A DNA stretch of 64,000 bases from Allodiplogaster sudhausi (GCA_945643635.1 CALZFC010000066.1:1009501-1073500), one strand, 5' to 3'; counted from the stretch's first letter, positions 1-15,580 are shown. Numbers and translations: made by a program. Notes: generated by a model from the sequence alone, not told the origin.

Positions 1-159
1 AGCATTTTCTTAGCCGACCTTCTCGAATTTTCACTTTGTTTCGCTTGATATTTACCTTGATATCTTTATTCGTTCCTCTTCACTTACACGCACTCTCTCT
101 TTTTTACCTCACATTCGTTCTCTTGCTTTCGTTCTAGTCTTCCAGCTCTCTCATCCTCT

Positions 160-194
<35 letters not shown>

Positions 195-758
195 TCCTCC
201 CTGCAGAGAGATTCCTCTCCAGTAGCCGTTCTCACTTGACAAGCCGTTGTTCGCGACCAGGCACCACTAATGCTCTTTTCACTGGAAGTATTCTTTGTTT
301 GCCGCCTCAGTCAGCACCCTCATCTCTATCTCCGTCCTCTCTCTGTCTCCCTCTCTCTCGCTCTCTCTATCTCCCTCTCTCTCGCTCTCTCTATCTCTCT
401 CTCTCTCTCTATATATCTCTCTCTATCCTCAAAGTCGATTCCATCCTCCATCTGCGGTAAACGATTAGTCGATGCGGTTATTGCTATACGTAGAATACTT
501 GGATTTCAATGGTCACAACAGAAGAATAATTTCTTTGTGGGTGTTTGTGAGTCAATGCTTCGCCTCTCTTTAACTAAGAATATCGACTTCGAGCTCATGG
601 ACCTCTGAAATGTAATCGTGTCCTAAGCCGCTGTTAAATTGCGTTTTTGGGATGGGACAGCTTTCTCGAGTTCTAGGTAACTCTTTTTGTTTTCACTATC
701 TCTCTCTCCTTCCGCCCTTCTCTCTCTCCTTTGTTCGCTCTCTCTGTCTCTCCGTCTG

Positions 759-789
<31 letters not shown>

Positions 790-923
790 TTGGGTAGAAT
801 GACAATGACTCAGTGTCCTCTTCCATATTCCATCACAGCCTTTCTGCCGTTGGCTCTCACTACTTGCAGACTTGCTATCAAATAGCTTACAGGCCGAGAG
901 AATTTGAAACAGATGCATCATCA

Positions 924-977
<54 letters not shown>

Positions 978-1586
978 TCTATTCTCTCTGTCTATCTCTC
1001 TCTCTCTCTCCATTTCTATATTTTTCTTCACTTTTCATCAACTCTGCTCGTTCAGCTGCCTTCAGTTTCTTTCACGACAGAAGAGTCGTCCGGTTTGCCT
1101 ACAGAGAAAATGGGCAGTCTTTTCCACTTTGAACGCCTTTTCCTTTCTTTCTGCCACTGGATATTATGATGCATTACAACATGAGGAGCGCTGAGGACAC
1201 TGAAAGGACACTGAATATGAAGATGGAGAGGAGAAAACGAAAAGACGCAGAAGAGAGACTGAGAAGTGGGAGAAAGAGACAGAGGGGGAATGAGCGAGAG
1301 AGAGAGAGGGTGTGAGAGAGATAAAGAGAGAGACCACCTGACGGACTGGCCACGTTGTCTCTGGTGGCAGTTCCCTGCGGCCGTTCCTAGCATCTCCGGG
1401 GTCCAACAAAGTGTACTTGGCTAGTCGTTAGTCGATCTTGGCAAATGTGCTGAAATCATCGATGTAAGTCATTTAAAAATTTTGATTAGTTTTACAACGA
1501 GAGATAAATTTTAAAATAATGCCATTATGCGAATGAATGGTGCGATTCAAAACTCTCGCATTGAATCTCTCGCACTCTCTCTCCAT

Positions 1587-1790
1587 TTCCTTGTCTCTGA
1601 TTTCCCTCTCTCGCACAATCTCCCCCTTCCTTGTCTCTGATTTCCCTCTCTCGCACACTCTCCCCCTTCCTTGTCTCTGACTTCCCTCTCTCGCACACTC
1701 TCCCCCTTCCTTGTCTCTGACTTCCCTCTCTCGCACACTCTCCCCCTTCCTTGTCTCTGACTTCCCCTTCTCGCTTCCCATTCGCCTATG
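1587..1790. repeat. 40-bp minisatellite, about 5 copies
   Basis: The word ttgtctctga recurs at 1591, 1631, 1671, 1711 and 1751, an exact 40-bp spacing. The unit is pyrimidine-rich with a tctcgcaca block. Because 40 is not a multiple of three, the long open frames on the minus strand here are by-products of composition. Confidence 0.9.
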
Positions 1791-2142
1791 AAAACCCTCG
1801 TCTCACGCTCACTTCCATCACAATTGGCGGCCATCGAAATATGCACACTCCTCTTCCGTCGCATCTTTGCCTCTTTCCTCTCCTCCCTCGTTCCCTCCCA
1901 CTCTCTCTCTCTTTCTCTTCTTCTTCTTCTTCTCTCTCTCCAAACCTCGCGCTCTCATCATCTCTTGCTTTCTTTGGGTTCCTGGCATTTGACAAATATG
2001 ACAAGGGCCTTCATGCAAAAGACTTTCTATCTTGGAAAGATTCCCGCATTCCATGACGAATGACAAGTCGAGAGGAATTGATATTTTCTTGCATTTAGCT
2101 GTTGGCTTCCTGTTTACGGTATTTTCACGTCCTTCGCCGCGC

Positions 2143-2188
<46 letters not shown>

Positions 2189-3649
2189 GAGAGAGAGGAG
2201 GAGAAAGAGAGAGATGATTGCGAAAGCTCACCTCCCACTGCTACAGTAGACTAAGAAAGTTGTGAACTTAGAGAATGTTAGCGAGCAGAAAAGAACTGTC
2301 ATGGGAGGCCGAACCAGGCCATTCCTCCATTCCTCCATTCCTCTCTTTCTTCTCCTCCCCACTCACTTCATTATTTCGTGCAAAGAGACTGGCAATTCGT
2401 GTACAAACATTCGGTCCATAATAGTCACCGACCGATTAGGGGGCTGAGTGAAGGGTGGAATGATCGATCTGATTCTCTCCCGTGTTGCATTCTTCACATC
2501 CCCTTTGCTCAGTCATTGCTAGATGCACCAACACTTGAAATATCGCTTGAATAGCTGTACTCTTCCCACCAGTTCGATCTCTCCATTCAATCGTACTGCA
2601 TGTAATCCACACCTTGTACATACAGCAACAGAACAAGGAGAATGGTGAGAGAGAAATAGAGAGCGAGAGAGAGAGACAGAGAGAGTAGAAAAGAAGCAAA
2701 CAGAGTGACAATGAGAGAGAGTGAGAGAGTGAGAGAGAAAAGAGTAGTAGAGAAAATGGAGCGATCCAGCTTGGCAAGACATTGACGCACTACTTCTGTA
2801 CGAGTGGTACAAAATCGCTGATCATTCCTCTTGTGAATGGCAAGAACCCCGGATTCTGTTTCAATTGAGTTCAGGCGAATTTTATGTTTATGAAATGAAA
2901 GCTTTGAAAGATTTTGTCGGTTTAGAAAATTTTAGTAAGAGCTTTCCTTCCAGTGAACTGGCATTTAGCCTTTGTCCGTTGTAGGAGGGGCGCCTTGACA
3001 TCGCCGCCTCGCTAATAGCCTACATCCCATTCCTCTCTTTCTTTCTTTCTCTCTTCCTCCCTCTTCCTCCAAACAATCTTTCATCTCTGTTTCTCTCTCA
3101 TCCTCATGCCCTCTGATCAACCACCGTTGTCTCTGCCATTTGCGGAAATTGGAGAGACTTCAGGAGGAGAAGGAGGAGCACTGTGGATGGCGCGGCATCG
3201 ATATTTTATTATCCGGCTTCTCGGCCACCGAGACCTTGGCTTCCCATGGCTTCTGCTCTTCTATGCGTTGAGTCATCTCTATTTTCCCTTTCTCTCTCTC
3301 TCTCTCTCTCTCTCTCCTTTGAATATTCATAAACTTCTCATAAATCTGTTGAGCTAGTAGATGTACTTGTTGATTTCGTTCTTAAAATCCTTGCCAGCGA
3401 GAGGTAGCGAGAAGGGCTAATCCCGCTCTCCACTTTCAAGGTTGCTCTCCCTCTTTCCTGCTCGAGTTGTTGGCAGCCGTCATCGGGTTGAAGTCCGGCA
3501 ATTATCGGCCCAGAGAGTGAATGACTTTTCAGAGCCAGAGAAGGGGACAACTGAAGCAGCGGACGGAATGGTGGAGGAGGATGGAAGGGCCAAGCAGGGC
3601 GAGAGGGACGCCATGCTGGCTCATGCTGATGATGCCAATGGGTTAGAGG

Positions 3650-3742
3650 GAGAGAGAGAGAGGGAGAGAGAGGGAGAGAGGGAGAGGGAGAGGGAGAGAG
3701 AGGGAGAGAGAGGGAGAGAGAGAGGGAGAGAGAGAGTGGGAG
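3650..3742. repeat. (GA)n-type tract with gggaga interruptions
   Basis: About 90 bp of gagagaggga-type sequence. It gives a false Glu/Arg-rich open frame and lies shortly upstream of the first recognisable TRPA exon. Confidence 0.85.
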
Positions 3743-3829
3743 AGGAAGAAATGGTAAGGAGAAAAAGCATTCTTATTCAGGAACACAATCGAATTCTACA
3801 ACAGTCGATCCCGAATCGTGTACGCGGAT

Positions 3830-6182
<2,353 letters not shown>

Positions 6183-6345
6183 TAGGATGAATTAAATTAA
6201 TTTTAATAATTCAACCGGGAATTGCGAAGTGAGGACACGCTTTGCTATTTACTCGTAGGGTTTTATTTTTTCAACCATTGTGACCTCCTTCTGTCTTCTT
6301 CGTTGGTGTCTTCTTGAGAATTCTTCGCTGGAGTTCACAATCTGA

Positions 6346-6634
6346 ATGACTATCCTTGAGGTGCCCCACCCTTTCAATACCATGCTTGAGGTGTACCACC
6401 TGTCGTTCACAAAGCCGAAGATGCGAGTTCGAATCGCGCGTCGTCCCCTGCACGGCCGTAGCCAGACCATCCACATCGACTCGTGCAATCTGCAGCTGCT
6501 CGAAACCCCCGAATCGGGTATCCCAGAGTGCAAGATTGTGGGGGCAGCAGTGCCTGGCCAGGCAGACGGCGCATGCCTCACTTCCTTCAAGCAATGGCTC
6601 ATCGGACTGGACTGGCATGCCTACTTAGAAGTGT

Positions 6635-6636
<2 letters not shown>
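6346..6636 (+). CDS. Unrecognised 96-codon ORF
   Basis: A GC-richer stretch open on both strands (also 6271-6618 minus, 115 codons). I recognise no family in either direction. It is complete from ATG to TAG on the plus strand, has no obvious introns and sits between the TRPA-like gene and a 135-bp CT tract (6637-6770). It could be an exon of an unannotated gene, a piece of a mobile element, or non-coding. Coding status is unsure. Confidence 0.2.
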
Positions 6637-6713
<77 letters not shown>

Positions 6714-7365
6714 ATTTCTCTCTCTCTCGCTATCTCTTTCTTTCTCTCTCTCTCTCTCTTTCTCTCTTCCCTCTCCTCGACCCTATCCCATTTTTTTCAA
6801 TGTATGATTGTTTCAATTTGAATGAAATATAATTATATTGAGATTAAAATTGATCGTTGCACCATTTATCTCCAATAATCCTACTAATAGGCGTGGCTGA
6901 ACAACGTCGCTTTACAAATTTGCTTTGGATCAAGCTTTAATTTTTGCATATTTTTATTTAATTTAGATTCTTAACCTTCTCCCTTAAAATTGCGTGTGCT
7001 CTTGCTGTGTGACTTTGTCTTGGCCGCTCTGAAATACAGGTCCTTACGAGAATGCACGCCCTTCTATTTTACTTTCATTCATTGTTAGTTCTTTTATGAA
7101 GAACAAATGATAAAGAATTCTTTTTCCCGTCGCAGTGATTGATACATCTTTGAAGAAGCGTGTGCTGATAGATATATTGTCGAAGAGTGCAATTTATTAT
7201 AGAAAATTATAAATTCGGCTATTTTCATTGAAATTAAAATGCATGAGACATCATTTCGAGCGTGTGAACACCAAGCAAGCGGCCTTCAGCCATGTCACAG
7301 CCCCGGATCCTCCCAATGCTCACACTGCAGCAAATTAAAAACGTCACTCCAAGCATCTTTTTTTT
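6637..7365. other. CT tract and AT-rich spacer
   Basis: 6637-6770 is an almost pure CT/CTTT tract. 6780-7365 is AT-rich spacer before the transposon, in which I see no gene. Confidence 0.6.
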
Positions 7366-7550
7366 TTAAGAGAGGATGTCAGTAAGACTCGAGCAGAGCT
7401 CTATTATGACCTGCCCTAGGAATTTTTTTTTCGAATTTCTTCACAAAAACTGATTACAGTATACAACTCGACGTGGTGAACAAAATAGGCTATATTTCAA
7501 AGTTGAAAAAAATTTTCCGCGCGAGACCCAGTACAGTAATCTTATAAATT

Positions 7551-8840
7551 ACATTGGTCATAAGTCGCTTCAAACTTATTATTAGACAACCATCGAGGTA
7601 CCATTCGATAGCTGATTGAACGGGCTTTAATTTTGATCTTGGAAGATATTTTCGTAAAATTTGAATTTAGCCCTAAAACACGGCCCTAAACATTTTCAAA
7701 GGTGGTTTTTACCGAAATTAAGTATTTTATGTTCATTCCGCGACAACCGCTTCTGGATAGCTTTAAAGTACGTGAAATTTGCTACAACATATATCTCTTT
7801 CAAAAGAATTAAAGGTCTCGCTCCTAGGTTCCCAAACGCTTGAACATGATCCAGTCCTTAAAGTACGTGAAATTACATTGGTCATAAGTCGCTTCAAACT
7901 TATTATTAGACAACCATCAAAGTACCATTGGAAAGCTGATTGAACGGGCTTTAATCTTGATCTTGGAAGATATTTTCGTAAAATTTGATTTTGGCCCTAA
8001 AACACGGCCCTAAACATTTTCCAAGGTGGTTTTTACCGAAATTAAGTATTTTATGTTCATTCCGCGACAACCGCTTCTGGATAGCTTTAAAGTACGTGAA
8101 ATTTGCTATAACATATATCTGTTTCAAATGAATTAAAGGTCTCGCTCCTAGGTTCCCAAACGCTTGAACATGATCCAGTCCTTAAAGTACGTGAAATTAC
8201 ATTGGTCATAAGTCGCTTCAAACTTATTATTAGACAACCATCAAAGTACCATTGGAAAGCTGATTGAACGGGCTTTAATCTTGATCTTGGAAGATATTTT
8301 CGTAAAATTTGATTTTGGCCCTAAAACACGGCCCTAAACATTTTCAAAGGTGGTTTTTACCGAAATTAAGTATTTTATGTTCATTCCGCGACAACCGCTT
8401 CTGGATAGCTTTAAAGTACGTGAAATTTGCTACAACATATATCTCTTTCAAAAGAATTAAAGGTCTCGCTCCTAGGTTCCCAAACGCTTGAACATGATCC
8501 AGTCCTTAAAGTACGTGAAATTACATTGGTCATAAGTCGCTTCAAACTTATTATTAGACAACCATCAAAGTACCATTGGAAAGCTGATTGAACGGGCTTT
8601 AATCTTGATCTTGGAAGATATTTTCGTAAAATTTGATTTTGGCCCTAAAATACGGCCCTAGACATTTTCGACTGCGGTTTTTGCCGAAATTGAGTATTTT
8701 ATGTTCATTTCGCTACAACCGCTCCTGGATAGGCTTAAAGTACGTAAAATTTGCTACAACATATATCTCTTTCAAAAGAATTCAAGGTCTCGCTCCTAGG
8801 TTCCCAAACGCTTGAACATGATCCAGTGTAAACTAAAGGC
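7551..8840. repeat. Left inverted-repeat arm: four 324-bp subrepeats
   Basis: The motif acattggtcataagtcgctt recurs at 7551, 7875, 8199 and 8523, an exact 324-bp period. A diverged fifth partial unit lies at 8960-9090. Each unit contains a 60-codon ORF beginning with Met-Asn/Ile-Leu-Ala-Leu-Lys; because it is short, repeated and present inverted in the other arm, I treat it as non-coding. Units 2 and 3 are nearly identical; unit 4 is more diverged. Confidence 0.93.
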
Positions 8841-9363
8841 CCCAGTGAATCCTCCAAATTATCAGTTTTTAGGTTCAAATTTTTGACGGCTTCAGAGAAG
8901 AAGCATTTCAGTTGACTCCTAATCGAATGAGGATTAATTTTCATCCGGAATACCATTTTCAAAAAATTCCATTTCAGCCCTAAAATCAACTTTTGCATAT
9001 TCTGAAAGCACTTGAAATTTGCTACAACATATGTTTCTTTCAAAAGGTATGACAGGTCTCGCACATATGTTCCCAGACGCCTGAACATGAACTAGTGACC
9101 GCCAATTGGCTTTGGCATTGAACGGCGAAGAGGTCTTTATTCGGAGTTTTGACTTGATTTTGGTGTGCTCAACGTACGTTGCAGATTTGATACCAATATG
9201 TGGTCGTCTTTAGGTCCTTTCAAGTGCAAACTGTCACCTCATGCTGTAACGCTCGTTGCTTTGTATATTTGTCACAGAATCGTTATTGTTTTCTATATGC
9301 ACTGTTCATATCTGTATGCTGGCAAGCAACATTCACGCGGATTTAATTTCTCTCGTTCTTCAC

Positions 9364-9990
9364 TTGTCATGCAACTATTTTCGGCTGCGATCGTTGAATT
9401 TTTTTTCCAATTAGTACGCTCAAAGAACAACCAATACGAATTTCAAAGTAGGAAAGAACACTTAGATAGAAGTGGAGGCAAAATAAGCTAGAAATGTAAA
9501 AGAGAACAGACATTCTTTCTCTTGTCATGCAGCTATTTTCGGCTGCAATAGCTGCATTCTTTCTAATCGGCACACACAAAGCCCAACCAGCACGAAGTAA
9601 AAAGCAGGAAAAGAACACTTAGTTAGAAGTGGCGGCAAAATAAGCTAGAAATGCAACACAGAACAGGCTCTCCTTCTCTTGTCATGCAGCTATTTTCGGC
9701 TGCTATAGCTGCATTCTTTCTAATCGGCACACACAAAGCCCAACCAGCACGAAGTAAAAAGAAGGAAAAGAGCACTTCGATAGAAGAGGCGGCAGGATAA
9801 GCTAGAAATGCAACACAGAACAGGCTCTATTTCATTTGTCATGCAGCTATTTTTGGCTGTTATAGCCGCATTCTTTCCAATAGGCATACACAAAGGCCAA
9901 CTGGCACGAGATACAAAGAACACTTCGATACAAGAGGCGGCAGATATGCAAGAAATGCAAAAAAAGTACACGCCCACGTCTGCTGCATAT
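9364..9990. repeat. 157-bp tandem repeats upstream of the transposase gene
   Basis: The word ttgtcatgca begins units at 9364, 9522, 9679 and 9836, a spacing of 157-158 bp. Units share the motifs attttcggctg, ctttctaatcggcacac and aagctagaaatg. The array ends immediately upstream of a TATA box and the first exon of the transposase gene. Its position suggests a promoter/enhancer or transposase-binding role, which is inference. Confidence 0.9.
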
Positions 9991-9995
9991 AAAAG
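9988..9995 (+). promoter_or_regulatory. TATA box of the transposase gene
   Basis: TATAAAAG lies 86 bp before the proposed ATG at 10074 and just after the last 157-bp repeat. It is the only good TATA element in this stretch. Confidence 0.55.
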
Positions 9996-10073
9996 CGTCA
10001 CGTTGCATGCTAACTGCATGCTCTTTTCCGCGTTATTTATGTACACTGTTCACAACTCGCATAAATTACAGCA

Positions 10074-13000
10074 ATGCAACTTGCTATCCTGTGGTTCTGG
10101 CTGTTCTTACTCCTTCTAACATCCTCGGACGCTGCTCCAAGAAGACGATTCAAACGCTCAGATGACCCGATCGAATCGAGTGTTGACAGTGAACAAAAGA
10201 CATCTGCTTGCTACTTCAGCGTGCTACGCAAGACAGGAAATGAGACGGAACCAAGAGCAAAAGTTTCCGACGTTTCGACGAATTGCGATGGACAACTAAT
10301 GAAGTATGTGTAGAAAAATCATTTTTGGAATTCTAGTGCCTCAAAACTTTCCAGAATGATTGAATTGAAAAATCTCGAGCTTCAAAACTTCTACGGCGCC
10401 GAAAACGCAATAGAGTTGATATTGGCAAGAGGTGCTGGTGAACATCACCACGATTGGAATTCCGAGGAAGAGGTAAAATAAATACATTCTAAATGAGCGT
10501 GAAATTCTTGACATCTATTTACAGGTTCAAGCGGTTGGCGAACGCCTGATATGCGAGGGGCATGTCCGCGAACTTGCTACCAAGTGGGATGCCCATAAAC
10601 CGTTTTATCACTACAAAAAGCGCAAAGGATCTAATCAGAAAGTGTGCTCGCTGCCGCCGCCATTTCATCACGGAAAAGGTTTGTGTAATTCTTAATGAAT
10701 AACAGTGTTATACATAATTAAACTTCCAAATTAAGACTATGAGAAAATCCCCGAAGTGCCGTTCACGTCACCCGCGGACACCTCAATGGCACCGGAAGCT
10801 GATGGTAGAGAACTTCCATGGAGAGTAGATGATTTCTACATTGAACTTGCAGACACAAAAAGCTCCAAGGCTCCGATTTCTAAAAGCGGTGAGTTTGTCA
10901 CAATGGAAGAGGCACGCGCTGTCCTTCATTACGATCGGCTTCTGCTCCACCCAGGATTACGTAAGTACTATATGATAATCGATATCTTACATACAAGACT
11001 CCTTTTAAGCTGTCTGCACGTTGCACAAAGCTGCCTTGAAGAGATACGCCACTCAATATACAGTGCAAGAAGCTGGCTTCAACTTCTACCCACCATTAGT
11101 GGGAAATCGATTCTCCGAGACTCCCGATGTGATCACCGATATGCAAAACTATCTGCCGCATTCGCAAGAATCGGACCCAGACTTTTTTCCGCCACCATCA
11201 AAGAACGCAGCACCTCCTCTAAGACGTACCCCTTCAATTGTTGATGCGACAAAGAAGACTGCATTCTTGAACTTCATGAAAGCCCTTGGTATCACCCACA
11301 TGGAGCGCAGAATCGACTTCAACTACCTCGAAGAACGCAGTCAGCGACGCAAGGCTCAAGGCCTCCGATCAGCCTTAGAAGTTGCGTATCAAATCGTCGC
11401 CCCCGATTCCCCAGACAAACTACGTGAAATGGTAACAGCACCGGAGAAGGAAGGACTATACGAAAGAAGACGAAGCGACAAATATGAAGCGCTAATGCAA
11501 ACTATTGTCGAACAGTATTCCGTAGCTGCAACTCGCGCAGAGAAATTTCATGTTCTCTCAATAATCGCACCATCTGTTTCACTCCAAGAGATCCACAACT
11601 TTTTACCCGGACTTTCACGTTACTACTTCACAAAGGCGCGTCAACTAGCACTTCGCGGACGATCGGCCTTTTTAGAACCTGAGTCATGGAGGAGAGAAAA
11701 GTACGCTGCACACAGCGTAAATTTGTTTGTGGAATTCATCACCAGGTTAGAGTAGTATTCCTGATTTATAAACTCGAAATCTATGTTAAAATTTTAGTTA
11801 TAAAGTCTCCACTACCTTGCCATTCGGAACGAGATCGGCGAAACTGTCTGATGGGACTACTTTTGAGTACCCTAACACTCTACGTCTTCAATCTGCATTC
11901 GAGATAATTTTCCTGTTTAAACGGTTTGCATGCCAAAACTATTTATAATCCGCCAAAACCCCTGATATAACAAAATTTTAAAATATTTTTCAGGGATATG
12001 GAGGAAAGCGGAGAGAGTTTCACTTTGAGTGACTCTTCTATGTATCGCATAATTAGCGCTTGCGGAGCCACGAAAAGAAAGTCGTTGCAAGGCGTTGACT
12101 TCTTCGTGGCTGAAGCCGTTGAAGTAAGACTGTTTTTATTAATTAAAAATTAAAATTTAAGCATTTCAGTCATTCAAGCATTTCAGTCATTCGAAGAAGC
12201 ATCGGAAATTCTAGATGATCTAGCCCAAAGTGGTGACATTGATGACTCATGGCAGGCAATCATGAAAAGGAGGCTGAATGAAGCAAGACAGTATCTAAGA
12301 ACCGACTTCAAGGTGCCATTTTTTTATCTTCTGTCATGTTTCATATTCACAAAGTACACAGGTTCACACAAAACTCGCCTCCCGTGTTGCCGACCACTGT
12401 ATTGTCCATAGCCTCAGCGATCCAGAAAACGACGAATTCGCGGAAGACTGCGCAGCCGAGGAGAAGGATAGTAAGCACGCTCATGACATGCTCTGCGAAC
12501 GGTGAGAACATTATTACTTAGGTTTTCCTTCTTTCTAAGACATTTATACTTATCTTTTTCCTATTTCCTGAGCCATTTCCAGGTGTGAGTCTCAACAGAT
12601 TGCGCTGGGAGACTTGACTGAGACGATCTCTAGTCTCCAATCTGCCGCATCGCTCGACCTGAAGGAGAATGGCGGAGTGGCCAGAGAAGCGAAGCTACAG
12701 AAGATGGACCGATATCTTAGCGATGTCTATAGAATAGTCGGAAAGATTGAGGATCTGAAGCAGCACCAAGTTCGAACAACAGCGAGCGAATACGATCGCT
12801 CCCGAATTGTGCGAGAACTCAAAGAGAACCATGCCCTGATTACCCTTGATTGGGGCATGAAACTGTTGCCAATGTATGCCAGAGAAAAAACAACGGATTT
12901 CTTTGGAAAGAGAGGATTCTCTTGGCATATCAGCCACATCTTGGCAAAAAGGGATGGAGACTACAATCAGCACACCATGATCCACATCCTCAATAGCGAA

Positions 13001-14630
13001 ACGCAGGTTACTATAATGCTCGAACCAAATAATGTATATAAATTAGTAAATTAACAGGACACGACTGCGGTCACTGCCATCCTCAACCACACGCTGCAAG
13101 TCCTTTCCCGAAGCGGCATCACGGCAGTAACTTTGCGTAGCGACTGTGCAGGCATGTTGAATAATTTTGACAGTCATTTTTGAAACACTGACGTAATATA
13201 TCTTCACAACTGCATTGTAATGTTTGGAGTATGTTATAATTTTCTTTTTTATGATCAATGGCGTAATTTAAATTTTTCATTTTTGTTCAGGTTGCTATAA
13301 GAGTGCAGCCACTATCGGATCAATTAGAGAAATTGCACGGCACGCAGGAGTGAACGTCGTTGCTTATTTCTACTCCGAAGCCCAGTCTGGGAAGGGACCT
13401 TGCGACAGAATGTCTGCAGTGGCGAAGAGAAAGATGCGAGATTATACCGACAGTGGACATGATATAACGAACCCGGAAGAAGCATTGAAAGGTATTACAA
13501 CAGGAAAACCACCGGAAGGCGTGTCCGTTTATACCAGAACAATTGAACGAGGGACTACTTCCAAGTCAAAGCTGGTTGGCATTACCAACTTCAACACGTT
13601 TATCTTCGAGCGTGACTACATTCGTGCACACCGCCATTCGACCCTCGGAGTCGGGAAAGAAGTTGCTTACACTACTCTGAAGCATAATGAAGCTCAATTT
13701 CTTGTTGCATCCTCAGCGGGAAGATTGCCATCCGAACCTAATACGTTCTGGGCGAGAACTCTCTATTCACAGTCAATAAGGGAGTCACTGGAAGACGAGA
13801 CGATAGAAAACGACAATTTGTATGCCCACGACTGCGCAGCCCCTGATGACGCTATGGATTCGTCTCTGAGTTTTGCAGGCTCATGTCAACATCATGGCGA
13901 CGTGTACAGGTGTCCTGACGAATCCTGCACAGCGGAATTCGTTCGCTCCTTTAACCTTGAAAGGCACATCTTGCTTGGAATTCATAGACGAGTCTCTGAA
14001 CGGGTCACTCTTCGTGACTACGCTCTGAAGCAATACGGCCAGTGTCTGGAAGGAGCAAACGCAAATCCTCTCAAGGAAGTCAACGAGGCCGTCGAGTCAT
14101 TGGTGGAAGTGAACGAATTAGGGATTCGCCAGAAGAAAGGATGGGCATTGCGCGAGCGTAAGAAATCAGCACTTCTTCCGCCAAGTTCGAAGGAATACGT
14201 CATTGCAGCTTTTAACGAGGGAGTAAACACGAAGAAGAAGCTTGACCCTCGGCAGTTACAGAAAAGAATGCGCGAGGAAACCGATCAAGATGGAAAACTA
14301 CTGTTTTCTCCGAGTGAACTGTTGAACTATCAACAAATTGGGAGTATTTTCGCCAGTCTTGCCTCAAAAAGAAGGAATGCGGACGTGCCGACTACCACTC
14401 AAGCCAGCACGACGACAACGGATCCCAGTGTTAAAGATGACGCGAGCGAGACAGATCAGCTAAATTTGGAAGACGATGCTGAAATGGACATTTACTCTGA
14501 GCCCATATTCGGAAATGATCAGGACGAACTTAGGAGTGCAGTTGAAGACGATATCGAGATTCCTTTAGAGAATGTAGAACCAAAGAGATACAAAGATAAG
14601 CATGAAGTCTACAGCTCACATTCAGGATGA
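10074..14630 (+). CDS. DDE-like transposase gene, 11 exons, about 1,240 aa
   Basis: Proposed exons, all in phase: 10074-10303, 10355-10472, 10525-10678, 10736-10960, 11010-11745, 11994-12123, 12187-12312, 12362-12501, 12583-13006, 13058-13151, 13291-14630. Candidate catalytic acids sit in TLDWGMKLLPM (about 12845) and LRSDCAGCYK (codons split by the last intron). A third acid probably lies in SEAQSGKGPCDR (about 13372). This arrangement resembles RNase-H-fold DDE/D transposases found in animal repeats. A C2H2 finger follows (YRCPDESCTAEF through HILLGIH, about 13905-13990), and the C-terminus is acidic. The last intron is GC-AG (CAG|GCATGT). The predicted N-terminus looks like a signal peptide, odd for a transposase; translation may instead start at the Met near 10356. 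No internal stop or frameshift is visible, so the element may be recent. Family placement is inference. Confidence 0.8.
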
Positions 14631-14721
14631 TTCTAGACACGATTTTATTCCTGAGTTCGAATGATGTTGCACGATAAACCATTATAAAAATGCGATTCAA
14701 TATTACAAAAAGAAGTTAAAA

Positions 14722-15580
14722 AAAAATTTGAACCTAAAAACTAATAATTTGGAGGATTCACTGGGGCCTTTAGTTTACACTGGATCATGTTCAAGCGTTT
14801 GGGAACCTAGGAGCGAGACCTTGAATTCTTTTGAAAGAGATATATGTTGTAGCAAATTTTACGTACTTTAAGCCTATCCAGGAGCGGTTGTAGCGAAATG
14901 AACATAAAATACTTAATTTCGCTAAAAACCGCCGTCGAAAATGTTTAGGGCCGTATTTTAGGGCCAAAATCAAATTTTACGAAATATCTTCCACGACCAA
15001 AATTAAAGCCCGTTCAATCAGCTTTCCAATGGTACCTCGATGGTTGTCTAATAATAAGTTTGAAGCGACTTATGACCAATGTAATTTCACGTACTTTAAG
15101 GACTGGATCATGTTCAAGCGTTTGGGAACCTAGGAGCGAGACCTTTAATTCTTTTGAAAGAGATATATGTTGTAGCAAATTTCACGTACTTTAAAGCTAT
15201 CCAGGAGCGGTTGTCGCGGAATGGAATGAACATAAAATACTTAATTTCGGTAAAAACCACCTTTGAAAATGTTTAGGGCCGTGTTTTAGGGCCAAATTCA
15301 AATTTTACGAAAATATCTTCCAAGATCACAATTAAAGCCCGTTCAATCAGCTATCGAATGGTACCTCGATGGTTGTCTAATAATAAGTTTGAAGCGACTT
15401 ATGACCAATGTAATTTAGAAGATTACTGTACTGGGTCTCGCGCGGAAAATTTTTTTCAACTTTGAAATATAGCCTATTTTATTCACCACGTCGAGTTGTA
15501 TACTGTAATCAGTTTTGGTGAAGAAATTCGAAAAAAAATTCCTAGGGCAGGCCTTGATCGAACGATACTGACAGCCTCTC
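14722..15580. repeat. Right inverted-repeat arm: two subrepeats
   Basis: Reverse complement of the left arm. tgaccaatgt recurs at 15073 and 15402, a spacing of 329 rather than 324. At least part of the difference is a 5-bp duplication (ggaatggaatgaac near 15217). The arm has two units against four on the left, so the repeat number differs between the two ends of the same element. Confidence 0.92.

Larger units (their letters stand above)
1..3800. other. Low-complexity region without a recognised gene
   Basis: Dominated by (CT)n/(GA)n tracts, for example around 160-190 (CTGT)n, 340-420, 760-790, 928-1010, 2145-2215, 2660-2750, 3290-3320 and 3650-3740. Open frames here are mostly Ser/Leu or Arg/Glu strings forced by dinucleotide repeats, and I recognise no domain in them. 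If the TRPA-like channel downstream has ankyrin repeats, their exons would be expected here or further upstream, but I could not find any. Confidence 0.6.

Noticed and set aside
228..1400. Many overlapping Ser/Leu and Arg/Glu ORFs on both strands
   Set aside because: They are forced by CT/GA dinucleotide repeats and have no domain, start context or splice logic.
1473..1864. Minus-strand ORFs with repeated RDKEGGECAREG-type peptide
   Set aside because: Direct translation of the 40-bp minisatellite.
7661..8815. 60-codon ORF repeated in the 324-bp units
   Set aside because: Present inverted in the other transposon arm, short, unspliced and with no recognisable motif; part of the inverted repeat.
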